A stretch of 9,023 bases of DNA, from NCBI GenBank assembly GCA_016199425.1, contig JACQGT010000623.1:1-9023 (forward strand), given 5' to 3'. Positions within the stretch are counted from its first letter, which is position 1; every line of letters begins with the position of its first letter. A program made the translations under genes and the position numbers. The stretch comes from Chloroflexota bacterium (GTDB taxonomy: Bacteria; Chloroflexota; Anaerolineae; Caldilineales; Caldilineaceae). Below, one piece after another: positions 1 through 6,276 of the stretch. The notes below the pieces were generated by a model, which did not search any database, was not told the DNA's origin, and saw nothing but the letters and a program-made list of their open reading frames with translations.

Positions 1-869
1 GCTACTTCGCCGAGCAGGGGTTGACCGTCGAGCTGCAAAACGTGCGCAATGTGGACGAGATGCTGGCCCCCCTTAGCACCGGCAAGGTGGATGTTTCGTC
101 AATGGTCGTCACCACCGGTTTCTTCAACGCTATGAACCAGAAACTGGATTTCCGGCTGGTGGCAGGCGCGAGCGACCCCGCAGTCTCCCCGGAACCCGCG
201 CCTTTCCTGGTGGTGAGCAAAGCCCTGGTGGACAGCGGGGAAGTCAAAGGCGTGGCGGACCTGAAAGGGCGCAAAATTGCCATCAACCTGCGGGGCAGCG
301 GTCTGGAATATCTGCTCCACAAGGGGCTGGAAAAGTCGGGATTGACTGTGGATGACGTGGAGCTGGTCACTATCCCTGGCGGCGAGATGCTGGCTGCTGT
401 GCAGAACGGCGCGGTGGACGGCGCGGCGGCGGGGATTCTGAATGTGCAGCGGATGATCGGCGAAGGGGTGGCTGTGCCCCTGCTCAACAACATTGACGCA
501 GTGGAGACCGGCGACGCGGGCGGGCTGGTTTTCGGCCAGCGCCTGCTCCAACCGGAAAACCGGGAAGTGGGCATTCGCTTTATCGTCGCCTACCTCCAGG
601 CCGTGCGCTTCCTCAACGACGGCGGCTGGGAGAAGCCGGAAGTCGTCGCCATCCTGCAGAAGTACACGGGGATGGAGCCGCCGATGATCGCGCGCAGCCC
701 GAAGATCGCCTTTGCCGAGGATGGCGTCATCGACGAGGCCGGGATTCAGGATGTGGAGGCTTTCCAGATCAGCCAGGGCTATGTGGAGTATACCGAAGCG
801 ATCCCCGTCGAAGCGATGGTGGAACTCTCGATGCTGGCCGAGGCCCTGGCCCGCCTGGACTCAGAGTAG
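1..869 (+). CDS. ABC transporter substrate-binding protein, NitT/TauT (NMT1/THI5-like) family, 5'-truncated
   Basis: The reading frame is open from base 3 (YFAEQGLTVELQNV...), so the gene begins before the window and the signal peptide and first beta strand are missing. TTG at 21 is an internal leucine, not the start. The visible 288 residues fit a periplasmic-binding fold of the NMT1/THI5-like type: an opening 'GYFAEQGL.VEL' strand, an aliphatic 'STGKVDVSSM' segment, 'VADLKGRKIAINLRGSG' in the hinge region, and 'VQNGAVDGAAAG' in lobe 2. Such proteins capture nitrate, alkanesulfonates, taurine or thiamin-precursor pyrimidines outside the membrane and deliver them to a permease and ATPase. Both partners lie downstream on the same strand (1399-3032), which supports the family call. 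The ligand cannot be decided. The stop is TAG at 867-869, followed by a 112-bp gap with a double hairpin. Confidence 0.85.
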   Translation, partial: YFAEQGLTVELQNVRNVDEMLAPLSTGKVDVSSMVVTTGFFNAMNQKLDFRLVAGASDPAVSPEPAPFLVVSKALVDSGEVKGVADLKGRKIAINLRGSGLEYLLHKGLEKSGLTVDDVELVTIPGGEMLAAVQNGAVDGAAAGILNVQRMIGEGVAVPLLNNIDAVETGDAGGLVFGQRLLQPENREVGIRFIVAYLQAVRFLNDGGWEKPEVVAILQKYTGMEPPMIARSPKIAFAEDGVIDEAGIQDVEAFQISQGYVEYTEAIPVEAMVELSMLAEALARLDSE

Positions 870-894
870 AGCGTTCGACTGAGGCCCAAAAACC

Positions 895-960
895 GTAGAT
901 GCGGTTTCCAACCGCACAATCAGGGACATACCGGTCTGTGCGGTTTTTAACCGCACCTAC
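895..960. repeat. Double-hairpin palindromic repeat (GTAGRTGCGGTT family)
   Basis: Two tandem hairpins are visible. The first is TGCGGTT (900-906), loop TCC, AACCGCA (910-916). The second is GTGCGGTT (938-945), loop TTT, AACCGCAC (949-956). The outer ends also pair: GTAGATGCGGTT (895-906) against AACCGCACCTAC (949-960), 11 of 12. A single-hairpin relative with the same core sits at 6231-6257. Both copies end in ...CGCACCTACGA just upstream of a ribosome binding site (here AGGAGGG, 970-976). It looks like a dispersed REP-like element. A role as an mRNA-stabilising or attenuating structure between the transporter genes is possible but unproven. Confidence 0.75.
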
Positions 961-981
961 GACTTTCACAGGAGGGATGCA

Positions 982-1356
982 ATGAACCGCAACACAATTC
1001 TACCGATACTGTTGACGCTGGCTGGGGGGATGGCGGTCGGCTCCATTCACAACGGGCAGAGCCGGGGGGCGTTGCCTGCCATCACAACGCCTTTTGGAAT
1101 TTTCCTACTTGTCACTGTCCTGCTAATCTTCGTCGCTGGCCTGGTGTTGCTGCGCTACTACGAGCGCCCCGGTTCGGTGCGCTTCCCTATGGCGTTGGGA
1201 TTCGCCAGCCTGGCGTTGCTATTGGAGTTGATGAATACAGGGGCGACCCTGGCAGAAGGCAACGGGTTGGCCGGATGGCTCTTCCACGAATATCTGGGAT
1301 TGGTGGTTGCCGTTCTGCAATTCGGCAAATTGCTGATCGAAAAACGGGCGCGGTAG
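982..1356 (+). CDS. Small four-helix membrane protein of unknown function in ABC transporter operon
   Basis: This encodes 124 residues. ATG at 982 is preceded by a strong AGGAGGG at 970-976, five bases away, which fixes the start. The protein is strongly hydrophobic, with likely membrane segments near residues 5-22, 37-59 (rich in Leu/Val/Phe), 69-88 and 98-118. A polar loop (SIHNGQSRG) follows segment 1, a basic/proline loop (RYYERPGSVRF) follows segment 2, and the C-terminal tail is short and basic (EKRAR). No enzymatic motif is seen and I do not recognise the family. It lies between the substrate-binding protein and the ATPase of one importer, so an accessory role in that transport system is the simplest inference. 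The TAG stop at 1354-1356 falls inside a palindromic repeat (1353-1380), so the repeat may have set the present C-terminus. Confidence 0.7.
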   Translation: MNRNTILPILLTLAGGMAVGSIHNGQSRGALPAITTPFGIFLLVTVLLIFVAGLVLLRYYERPGSVRFPMALGFASLALLLELMNTGATLAEGNGLAGWLFHEYLGLVVAVLQFGKLLIEKRAR

Positions 1357-1380
1357 GGGCGACCCTTTGCGGTTGCCCGT
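1353..1380. repeat. Short palindromic repeat overlapping a stop codon
   Basis: GTAGGGGCGACC begins at 1353. GGGCGACC (1357-1364) pairs with GGTTGCCC (1371-1378) around a six-base loop, with one G-T wobble. Its opening TAG is the stop codon of the preceding gene. It starts with GTAG like the elements at 895 and 6231 but has a different stem, so it is a second repeat type. No T-run follows, so it is not a standard intrinsic terminator. Confidence 0.5.
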
Positions 1381-1398
1381 ATGGTGTACTAACAAACA

Positions 1399-2286
1399 AT
1401 GAGCGCATCCATCACCATTCGGGACGTAGGAAAACGCTATCAGAGCCGCCAGGGCGAGGTCGTCGCCCTGGCGGATGTCAACCTGACGGTACAGGCCGGG
1501 GAGTTTATGTGCATTGTCGGTCCGTCGGGTTGCGGCAAGTCAACACTGCTGCGGATGCTGGCGGGCATCGGCAGCTACGACGCAGGTTCGATTGATCTGG
1601 GGAGCGGGGCAGGAGGGAGCCGTCCCCTGACCGCAATGGTCTTTCAGGAGTACGCGCTCTTTCCCTGGCGCACAGTCCTGGAGAACGTGGCCTTCGGGCT
1701 GGAGATGCGCAATGTGCCCCGCCAGGCGCGGCGGGCGGTTGCCCTGGACTATCTGGCAAAGGTGGGGCTGGCCCGTTTCGCCGGGGCCTTCCCCCACCAG
1801 CTCTCCGGCGGGATGAAACAGCGGGTGGCAATTGCTCGTGCCCTGGCAACCGGGCCGGACATTCTGCTGATGGATGAACCTTTTGCCGCCCTGGACGCCC
1901 AGACCCGCTACCTGATGCAGGAGGAGCTGTTGCGCATCTGGGAAGCCGAGCGCAAAACGGTTGTCTACATCACCCACTCTCTGGAAGAGGCGGTGCTGCT
2001 GGGGGATCGGGTGGCGCTGATGACAGCCCGGCCCGGACGTATCAAAGAAGTCTACCCCATCGATCTGCCCCGGCCCCGCCATCTGGCCTTGCGCACCACA
2101 GTCGAATTCAACCGGCTCGTCCAGACCATCTGGGATGATCTGGTGGAAGAGGTGAACGCGGCCCGGGAACAGGAGTGGGGCGTTGGCCCGGCGCAAGAGG
2201 GCACAGCCCGGATGACCCCCCGCGAGGAGAAAGAATGGAAGAGCAAAGAGGCCACAGCGGCCCATCCGAAACCCTATACCGGCTGA
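1399..2286 (+). CDS. ABC transporter ATP-binding protein, nitrate/sulfonate/taurine type
   Basis: This 295-residue cytoplasmic ATPase powers the importer encoded around it. All ABC motifs are present: Walker A GPSGCGKST (41-49), Q-loop VFQEYALFPW (81-90), signature LSGGMKQR (135-142), Walker B DILLMDEPFAALD (154-166) and H-loop His193 (YITHS). 'FQEYALFPWRTVLENVAFGLE' and 'ITHSLEEAVLLGDRVALMTARPGRI' are typical of the SsuB/TauB/NrtD/ThiZ group. After about residue 250 there is a hydrophilic Glu/Lys-rich tail (VGPAQEGTARMTPREEKEW) beyond the usual domain. Its last part is encoded in the overlap with the permease gene. No good Shine-Dalgarno precedes ATG 1399. An in-frame TAA at 1390 rules out any start further upstream, and the next ATG (codon 37) would cut into the fold, so 1399 stands. 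Confidence 0.93.
   Translation: MSASITIRDVGKRYQSRQGEVVALADVNLTVQAGEFMCIVGPSGCGKSTLLRMLAGIGSYDAGSIDLGSGAGGSRPLTAMVFQEYALFPWRTVLENVAFGLEMRNVPRQARRAVALDYLAKVGLARFAGAFPHQLSGGMKQRVAIARALATGPDILLMDEPFAALDAQTRYLMQEELLRIWEAERKTVVYITHSLEEAVLLGDRVALMTARPGRIKEVYPIDLPRPRHLALRTTVEFNRLVQTIWDDLVEEVNAAREQEWGVGPAQEGTARMTPREEKEWKSKEATAAHPKPYTG
2224..2230 (+). promoter_or_regulatory. Ribosome binding site setting the permease start
   Basis: GAGGAGA lies five bases before ATG 2235, within the end of the ATPase gene. An upstream in-frame start at 2175 would add a proline/arginine-rich, non-membrane leader (MGRWPGARGHSPDDPP) with no comparable site, so 2235 is preferred. Confidence 0.7.
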
Positions 2287-3032
2287 TCTCCACGGCCTCG
2301 CCTCTGCTCTTCCTGCTTTTCTGGGAAGGGCTGGTACAGGTCGGCTGGCTGGATTATCGCTTCTTTCCGCCGCCCAGCACAGTATTGACGGTCTTTGGCC
2401 GGCTGCTGCTCAGCGGCGAATTGTGGAATCATCTGAGCATTTCGCTGCTGCGGGTGCTGGCCGGCTTTGCCCTGGGCGCATTGCCGGCGGTGGCTCTGGG
2501 GCTGCTGATGGGCTGGTTTCGCGGTCTGCACGCCTTCATCGATCCCCTGGTGGCCGCCACCTACCCGGTGCCCAAAATCGCCCTGCTGCCCCTCTTTCTC
2601 ATTTTGTTCGGCCTGGGCGAGACCACCAAAATCGTCACAATTGCCGTGGCGGTCTTCTTTCTGGTCCTGATTTCCACGGTCAACGGCGTGCGGCAGATCG
2701 AGCCGGTGTTGATCGAAGCGGGCCAGAGCTACGGGGCCAGGGGTTGGCGGCTTTTTTACAAAGTCATTTTGCCCGCGTCCCTGCCCGCCATTTTTACCGG
2801 TCTGCGTCTGGGGCTGGGCGTGGCCCTGCTGGTGATTGTGGGCGCGGAGTTTGTGGCCGCCAACCGGGGCATCGGCTATCTCATCTGGATTTCCTGGTCC
2901 ACCCTGGCTGTCAATAAAATGTACGTGGGGCTGGTGACGATTGCCCTGCTGGGCCTGCTCTCCACCCGGGGGCTGGAGTATCTGCGCCAGCGTCTGATGC
3001 CCTGGGCCCAGGATTTTCACACGCCGCGTTAA
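2235..3032 (+). CDS. ABC transporter permease, nitrate/sulfonate/taurine type (BPD_transp_1)
   Basis: From ATG 2235 this gives 265 residues, a normal length for SsuC/TauC-like permeases. It is an inner-membrane subunit forming, probably as a dimer, the channel used by the substrate-binding protein and ATPase upstream. Likely membrane helices are near residues 18-36, 68-94, 108-126, 132-148, 190-207 and 229-247. The cytoplasmic EAA loop that docks on the ATPase is clear: E161-A162-G163, then G167, ending I178-L179-P180. 'FFPPPSTVLTVFGRLLLSGELWNHLSISLLR' near the N terminus is characteristic of this subfamily. The gene overlaps the ATPase by 52 bp, far more than the usual 4-bp coupling. The stop is TAA at 3030-3032, and the operon appears to end here because the next gene is on the opposite strand. 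Confidence 0.92.
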   Translation: MEEQRGHSGPSETLYRLISTASPLLFLLFWEGLVQVGWLDYRFFPPPSTVLTVFGRLLLSGELWNHLSISLLRVLAGFALGALPAVALGLLMGWFRGLHAFIDPLVAATYPVPKIALLPLFLILFGLGETTKIVTIAVAVFFLVLISTVNGVRQIEPVLIEAGQSYGARGWRLFYKVILPASLPAIFTGLRLGLGVALLVIVGAEFVAANRGIGYLIWISWSTLAVNKMYVGLVTIALLGLLSTRGLEYLRQRLMPWAQDFHTPR

Positions 3033-3051
3033 TCTGGAAGTAGGGCTGTAT

Positions 3052-3113
3052 ACACGGATGGAAAGGAACACGGATTCCCTCTGCGAAAATCTGCGGTTTC
3101 TGTGTAATCTGCG
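3052..3113. repeat. Degenerate ACACGGAT / AATCTGCG intergenic repeat in a convergent gap
   Basis: The 165-bp gap between the permease stop and the convergent ATPase stop holds ACACGGAT twice (3052-3059, 3068-3075) and AATCTGCG twice (3088-3095, 3106-3113), with intervening CTGCG and CTGTG fragments. This resembles a widely scattered non-coding repeat of bacterial and archaeal genomes, recalled from memory and not searched. No open frame with coding character and no stem followed by a T-run was seen in the gap, so how the two convergent transcripts end is unclear. Confidence 0.45.
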
Positions 3114-3197
3114 TTCTGATTTTCATTCATATGGGTGTCGGTAGTCGTGTCGCCTGAACTGAATCACTGCCTCCGGTGTGGTCGTCGGCTGGGCGCT

Positions 3198-4229
3198 TCA
3201 AAATCGGTGCGGATGATGTAGGCGACGAAAGGCATTGATCAGCGCTTTGCTGTACAACGGGACGGGCATCTGGACATAGCCGTCTACATTGTCCACAACG
3301 CCATTGGCATAAAGCCAGGCAATATCCGGGTCGTTTACCGTAAAGGGAATGGGGGTATCGTCGAAGAGAAGCTGCAACATAAAATCCTGCTTCATCCGGG
3401 CTTTCTGGACAACATTCAGGATATTCTTGTCAAAGCGCTCGGTCAGAAAATGTTTGAGGGTCGCATAAAAGGCTTGCATCGTCACGGGTTGGCTGCGATC
3501 GGTCACGACGACGTCGACCAGGTGCTGACAAAGACCGTTGACCAGCCCTGGCTGCCCTTGCGTGTTGGCATAGATCTCCCTGACAACGGCAGCGTCAAAG
3601 GGTTGACCGGTTTCGTTGACGTGCTGCTCGATCAACGCCTGCACTTCGCCAAAGGTAAAATAGGGAATCTGTAGCTGATCGACGATATTAAACGGCGACG
3701 CGGATGAAACAATCAGTTCAGCCAGGGAACTCACGCCTACCAGCAGCAGGGAATGAAGGGCGTAGCATTGGCGGCGGTGGTAAATTTTGCGCAATGTGTG
3801 CAGCAGATCGCTCAACACAGCATCCGGCGCATTTTCAAATTCATCGATTACCAGCACAAGACGGTCGGTCTGGCCGCGCAGACCTTCCAAAAAGGACTGA
3901 AACTGGATGGGCGTGCGAATGCTTTCTTCGACCAGCGGTAGCTGACGCTTCAGTTCCCGTTGCAGCTCGTGGCCGAAAAGGGTGTAAAACTCGACTGAAT
4001 CGGCGCTTTTCATGCCTTCAAAGCTCACCCACACCGGCACATAGCCCTGTTGGGCCAGGCGGCGAAAGAGCAACTGAAAGTAGGTGGTCTTGCCGGACTG
4101 GCGCGGCGCAAAAATGGTGAAAAAACGCCCGTTATCGACCAATGCCTGGCCTTGCATCACCAGCGCTTCCCGCATCAGAGTGTAATGTTCTTCGGGGATG
4201 CACGGCCCCGATGTGTTGAAAAAGCGCAT
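3198..4229 (-). CDS. AAA-type ATPase (AAA_35/AAA_16-like), stand-alone
   Basis: This encodes 343 residues. ATG at 4229-4227 is preceded by GGAG seven bases away on the minus strand. The N-terminal part is a P-loop NTPase: Walker A APRQSGKTT (41-49), a strand ending in VSFEGMK (68-74), Walker B LVLVIDEFE (124-132) with the catalytic Asp-Glu pair, and a sensor-1-like strand LLLVGVSS (161-168). Then 'PYFTFGEVQALIEQH' (189-203) begins the helical lid seen in AAA_35-like and archaeal-type ATPases, with a winged-helix-like region likely toward the C terminus (FLTERFDKNILNV...). 'MRFFNTSGP...HY' is a conserved-looking start. Such proteins occur singly or fused to signalling or effector domains. Here there is no extra domain and no obvious partner, so the role is unknown. 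Base composition is visibly less GC-rich than the genes on either side, which may point to a separate origin. Confidence 0.8.
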   Translation of the reverse strand: MRFFNTSGPCIPEEHYTLMREALVMQGQALVDNGRFFTIFAPRQSGKTTYFQLLFRRLAQQGYVPVWVSFEGMKSADSVEFYTLFGHELQRELKRQLPLVEESIRTPIQFQSFLEGLRGQTDRLVLVIDEFENAPDAVLSDLLHTLRKIYHRRQCYALHSLLLVGVSSLAELIVSSASPFNIVDQLQIPYFTFGEVQALIEQHVNETGQPFDAAVVREIYANTQGQPGLVNGLCQHLVDVVVTDRSQPVTMQAFYATLKHFLTERFDKNILNVVQKARMKQDFMLQLLFDDTPIPFTVNDPDIAWLYANGVVDNVDGYVQMPVPLYSKALINAFRRLHHPHRF

Positions 4230-4274
4230 GGCAAGTCTCCAGAACGAAACGTAGCGCCTTCGGTGAACCAGATG

Positions 4275-4287
4275 AATTGTGACAATT
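4275..4287. promoter_or_regulatory. Palindrome AATTGTGACAATT, candidate operator in divergent gap
   Basis: AATTGT (4275-4280), one central G, then ACAATT (4282-4287) form a perfect inverted repeat. A second overlapping palindrome, ACAATTGT, covers 4282-4289. It lies in the only divergent gap of the window, between the AAA ATPase and the adenylation gene, and is AT-rich against a GC-rich background. A dimeric regulator could act here on either or both genes. No regulator gene is present in the window. I could not place convincing -35/-10 boxes for either direction, so the promoters of both genes remain unassigned. Confidence 0.4.
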
Positions 4288-4341
4288 GTATGCCTGTTCC
4301 AGATTCAAGGCAAGTCAAAAAGTCAAATCAGCAGATGATTC

Positions 4342-4346
4342 AGGAG
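4342..4346 (+). promoter_or_regulatory. Ribosome binding site of the A-PCP gene
   Basis: AGGAG lies nine bases before ATG 4356 and six before an in-frame TTG at 4353. Both spacings are tolerable, so ATG is preferred because it is the stronger codon. The two choices differ by one residue. Confidence 0.6.
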
Positions 4347-4355
4347 TATTGATTG

Positions 4356-6215
4356 ATGCAAAACAGAACGCCGCCTGCACAGCAGGAAATCCGCGACCGC
4401 CACCGCAACCCCTATGCCGCCTGGGAGGAGTTCCCCCTGGCCGCTGTGGAGCAGTCGGTCGCCGCGCGCTTTGCGCAGCAGGCCGCCCGTTTCCCCAACC
4501 ATCTGGCGGTCTTCAGCGATGCGGGCGTCTTCACCTATGCGCAGCTGAACACCCTCGCCAACCGCATCGCCTATGCCATTCTGGCCCGGCGGGGAACAGG
4601 CGAGCCTGCGGCCGTTGCGATTCTGCTGGACAACGACGCGCCGATGCTGGCGGCCATTCTGGGCGTGCTGAAGAGCGGCGCGCCCTACGTGCCCTTCGAC
4701 CCATCCTTTCCCCCAGAGCGGCTGGCCCACTACGGCCAGGACGCGGGCGCAGCGCTGATTCTGACCGACGCAGCCCACTTTGCCCAGGCCACAGCCCTGG
4801 CCGGGGATGCGGGGCAGGTACTCGCCATCGACGCCCTACCCGGCGATCTGCCCAACCAGAACCCGCCGGTTGTCGTCTCGCCGGACGCCGTCGCCTACAT
4901 CTACTACACCTCCGGCTCCACCGGCGCACCCAAGAGCGTCTACAACAGCCATCGCAATCTGCTCCATCACATCCGGCGCAACAGCAATATCTTCTGCGTC
5001 TGCCCGGCGGATCGCTTTCTCTGCCTCAAATCCTTCAGTTTTGCCGGCGCGCTCAAGGACATTTTCGGCAGCCTGCTCAACGGCGCATCCATCCACCTCT
5101 ACCCCCTGAAACAGAAGGGCATCGCCCGCCTGCCCGACTTTCTGCGGGAGCAGCGCATCACCATTTATAACTCCGTGGCGACAGTCTTTCGCCAGTTGAC
5201 TGACGCCCTGACCCCGGAGATGGAGTTCCCCGATCTGCGCATCGTCTATTTCGGCGGCGAGCAGATCAAACCCAACGATCTGGCCCTCTTTCAGCAGCGC
5301 TTTGGCCGGGACAGTCTGCTGGTGTTGGGGCTTGGCTCCACCGAAACCGGGCCGGTCAGCGCCTTCTATCTGGCAGGGGATGCGCCCCTGCCCGGCGAGG
5401 TTGTGCCTCTGGGCCACGCCGCGCAGGAGACGGAAATTTTGATTCTGGACGAAGCGGGCGCGGCGCTGGGGTCAGGGGTGGAGGGGGAGATCGCCGTCAA
5501 AAGCGACTATCTGGCCCTGGGCTACTGGCGCAACGACGAGCTGACCCGCCAGAAATTTGTCCCCGCGGGGGATGGCAGCCGCCTCTACCTGACCGGCGAC
5601 ATCGGTTATCTGGACGCCAGCGGCTCGCTCTGTCACCTGGGCCGCCGGGACTTTCAGATCAAAGTCCGCGGCTTTCGGGTGGAACCCGCGGAGATCGAGG
5701 ACGCCCTGCGCCAGCACCCGGCCATTCAGCAGGCGGCAGTGGTTGCCAAGCCTCTCCATTCCGGGGAAAAGGGGCTGGTGGCCTATTTCACAACGGCCAA
5801 CGGCGATATCCCAACGGTCAGCGCGCTGCGCGGGCTGTTGGCCACCCGCCTGCCCGATTATATGATTCCCGCCGTCTTTGTGCCCCTGGACAGCCTGCCG
5901 GTCAACGCCTTTGGCAAACTGGACCTGAAGGCCTTGGCCGCGCCTGAGCGGGTGCGCCCCCATCTGGCCCAGCCCTTCGCCCCGCCGGAGACCCCGGCCC
6001 AGGAGCGGCTGGCCGCGCTCTGGTCTGCCCTGCTGGGCATCGACGAAGTGGGCATCCACGACGATTTTCTGGAACTGGGCGGTTCGTCCCTGCTGGTGAT
6101 GCAATTGATGACCCGGGCCGAACAGTCCTTTGGCTGTGAACTGGCCGTGGCCGAATTTCTGGCCGAACCGACGATTGCCGCTCTGGCCGGGCTGATCGAG
6201 CCGGTGCTGGCCTGA
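4356..6215 (+). CDS. Free-standing adenylation-carrier (A-PCP) protein, NRPS-like
   Basis: The protein has 619 residues. An AMP-forming ligase domain (about 30-530) activates a carboxylic acid with ATP, and a C-terminal carrier domain (about 545-617) holds it as a thioester. Motifs seen: A3 YYTSGSTGAPK (183-193), A5 GLGSTETG (325-332), A7 YLTGDIGY (411-418), A8 GRRDFQIKVRGFRVEPAEIE (429-448), A10 NAFGKLDLK with catalytic Lys521, and carrier motif FLELGGSSLL with Ser578 for phosphopantetheine. There is no condensation or thioesterase domain, so the loaded acid must be used by a partner enzyme. The A4 region reads FSFAGALKDIF (227-237). Ala230 falls where amino-acid-activating domains have Asp235 (GrsA numbering) to grip the alpha-amino group, and Lys234 aligns with position 239. 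The substrate is therefore unlikely to be a standard alpha-amino acid, though unusual binding modes exist. The next gene follows after 61 bp and is probably co-transcribed. Confidence 0.92.
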   Translation: MQNRTPPAQQEIRDRHRNPYAAWEEFPLAAVEQSVAARFAQQAARFPNHLAVFSDAGVFTYAQLNTLANRIAYAILARRGTGEPAAVAILLDNDAPMLAAILGVLKSGAPYVPFDPSFPPERLAHYGQDAGAALILTDAAHFAQATALAGDAGQVLAIDALPGDLPNQNPPVVVSPDAVAYIYYTSGSTGAPKSVYNSHRNLLHHIRRNSNIFCVCPADRFLCLKSFSFAGALKDIFGSLLNGASIHLYPLKQKGIARLPDFLREQRITIYNSVATVFRQLTDALTPEMEFPDLRIVYFGGEQIKPNDLALFQQRFGRDSLLVLGLGSTETGPVSAFYLAGDAPLPGEVVPLGHAAQETEILILDEAGAALGSGVEGEIAVKSDYLALGYWRNDELTRQKFVPAGDGSRLYLTGDIGYLDASGSLCHLGRRDFQIKVRGFRVEPAEIEDALRQHPAIQQAAVVAKPLHSGEKGLVAYFTTANGDIPTVSALRGLLATRLPDYMIPAVFVPLDSLPVNAFGKLDLKALAAPERVRPHLAQPFAPPETPAQERLAALWSALLGIDEVGIHDDFLELGGSSLLVMQLMTRAEQSFGCELAVAEFLAEPTIAALAGLIEPVLA

Positions 6216-6230
6216 GCGGGACGCCAGGCT

Positions 6231-6257
6231 GTAGGTGCGGTTTTCAACCGCACCTAC
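6231..6257. repeat. Perfect palindromic hairpin, single-unit copy of the GTAGRTGCGGTT family
   Basis: GTAGGTGCGGTT (6231-6242) and AACCGCACCTAC (6246-6257) are perfect 12-base complements around loop TTC. It shares stem, loop position and the following GA with the right half of the element at 895-960. It fills most of the 61-bp gap between the two biosynthetic genes and ends three bases before GAAGGAG (6261-6267), the ribosome binding site of the ThDP enzyme. There is no T-run, so it is not a terminator. Confidence 0.8.
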
Positions 6258-6276
6258 GAAGAAGGAGTAAAACCCG

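Noticed and set aside
895..960. CRISPR repeat-spacer fragment
   Set aside because: The two stem copies belong to separate hairpins with only one 21-base interval between them, and no further units or cas genes are present.
1..3032. Assigning the importer to sulfonate/taurine because a sulfotransferase gene lies nearby
   Set aside because: The two are nearly 6 kb apart with an opposite-strand gene between them, and the binding-protein sequence alone cannot separate nitrate, sulfonate, taurine or pyrimidine ligands.
2274..3071. 265-codon minus-strand frame opposite the permease, and similar long frames opposite 1399-2286, 4836-5417 and 5472-6284
   Set aside because: All mirror strongly supported plus-strand genes and show only low-complexity Gln/Arg/Gly/Pro composition.
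4286..5170. 294-codon plus-strand frame overlapping the start of the A-PCP gene
   Set aside because: It is out of frame with the adenylation motifs and translates to Arg/Pro/Ala/Gly-rich sequence typical of a GC-rich shadow.
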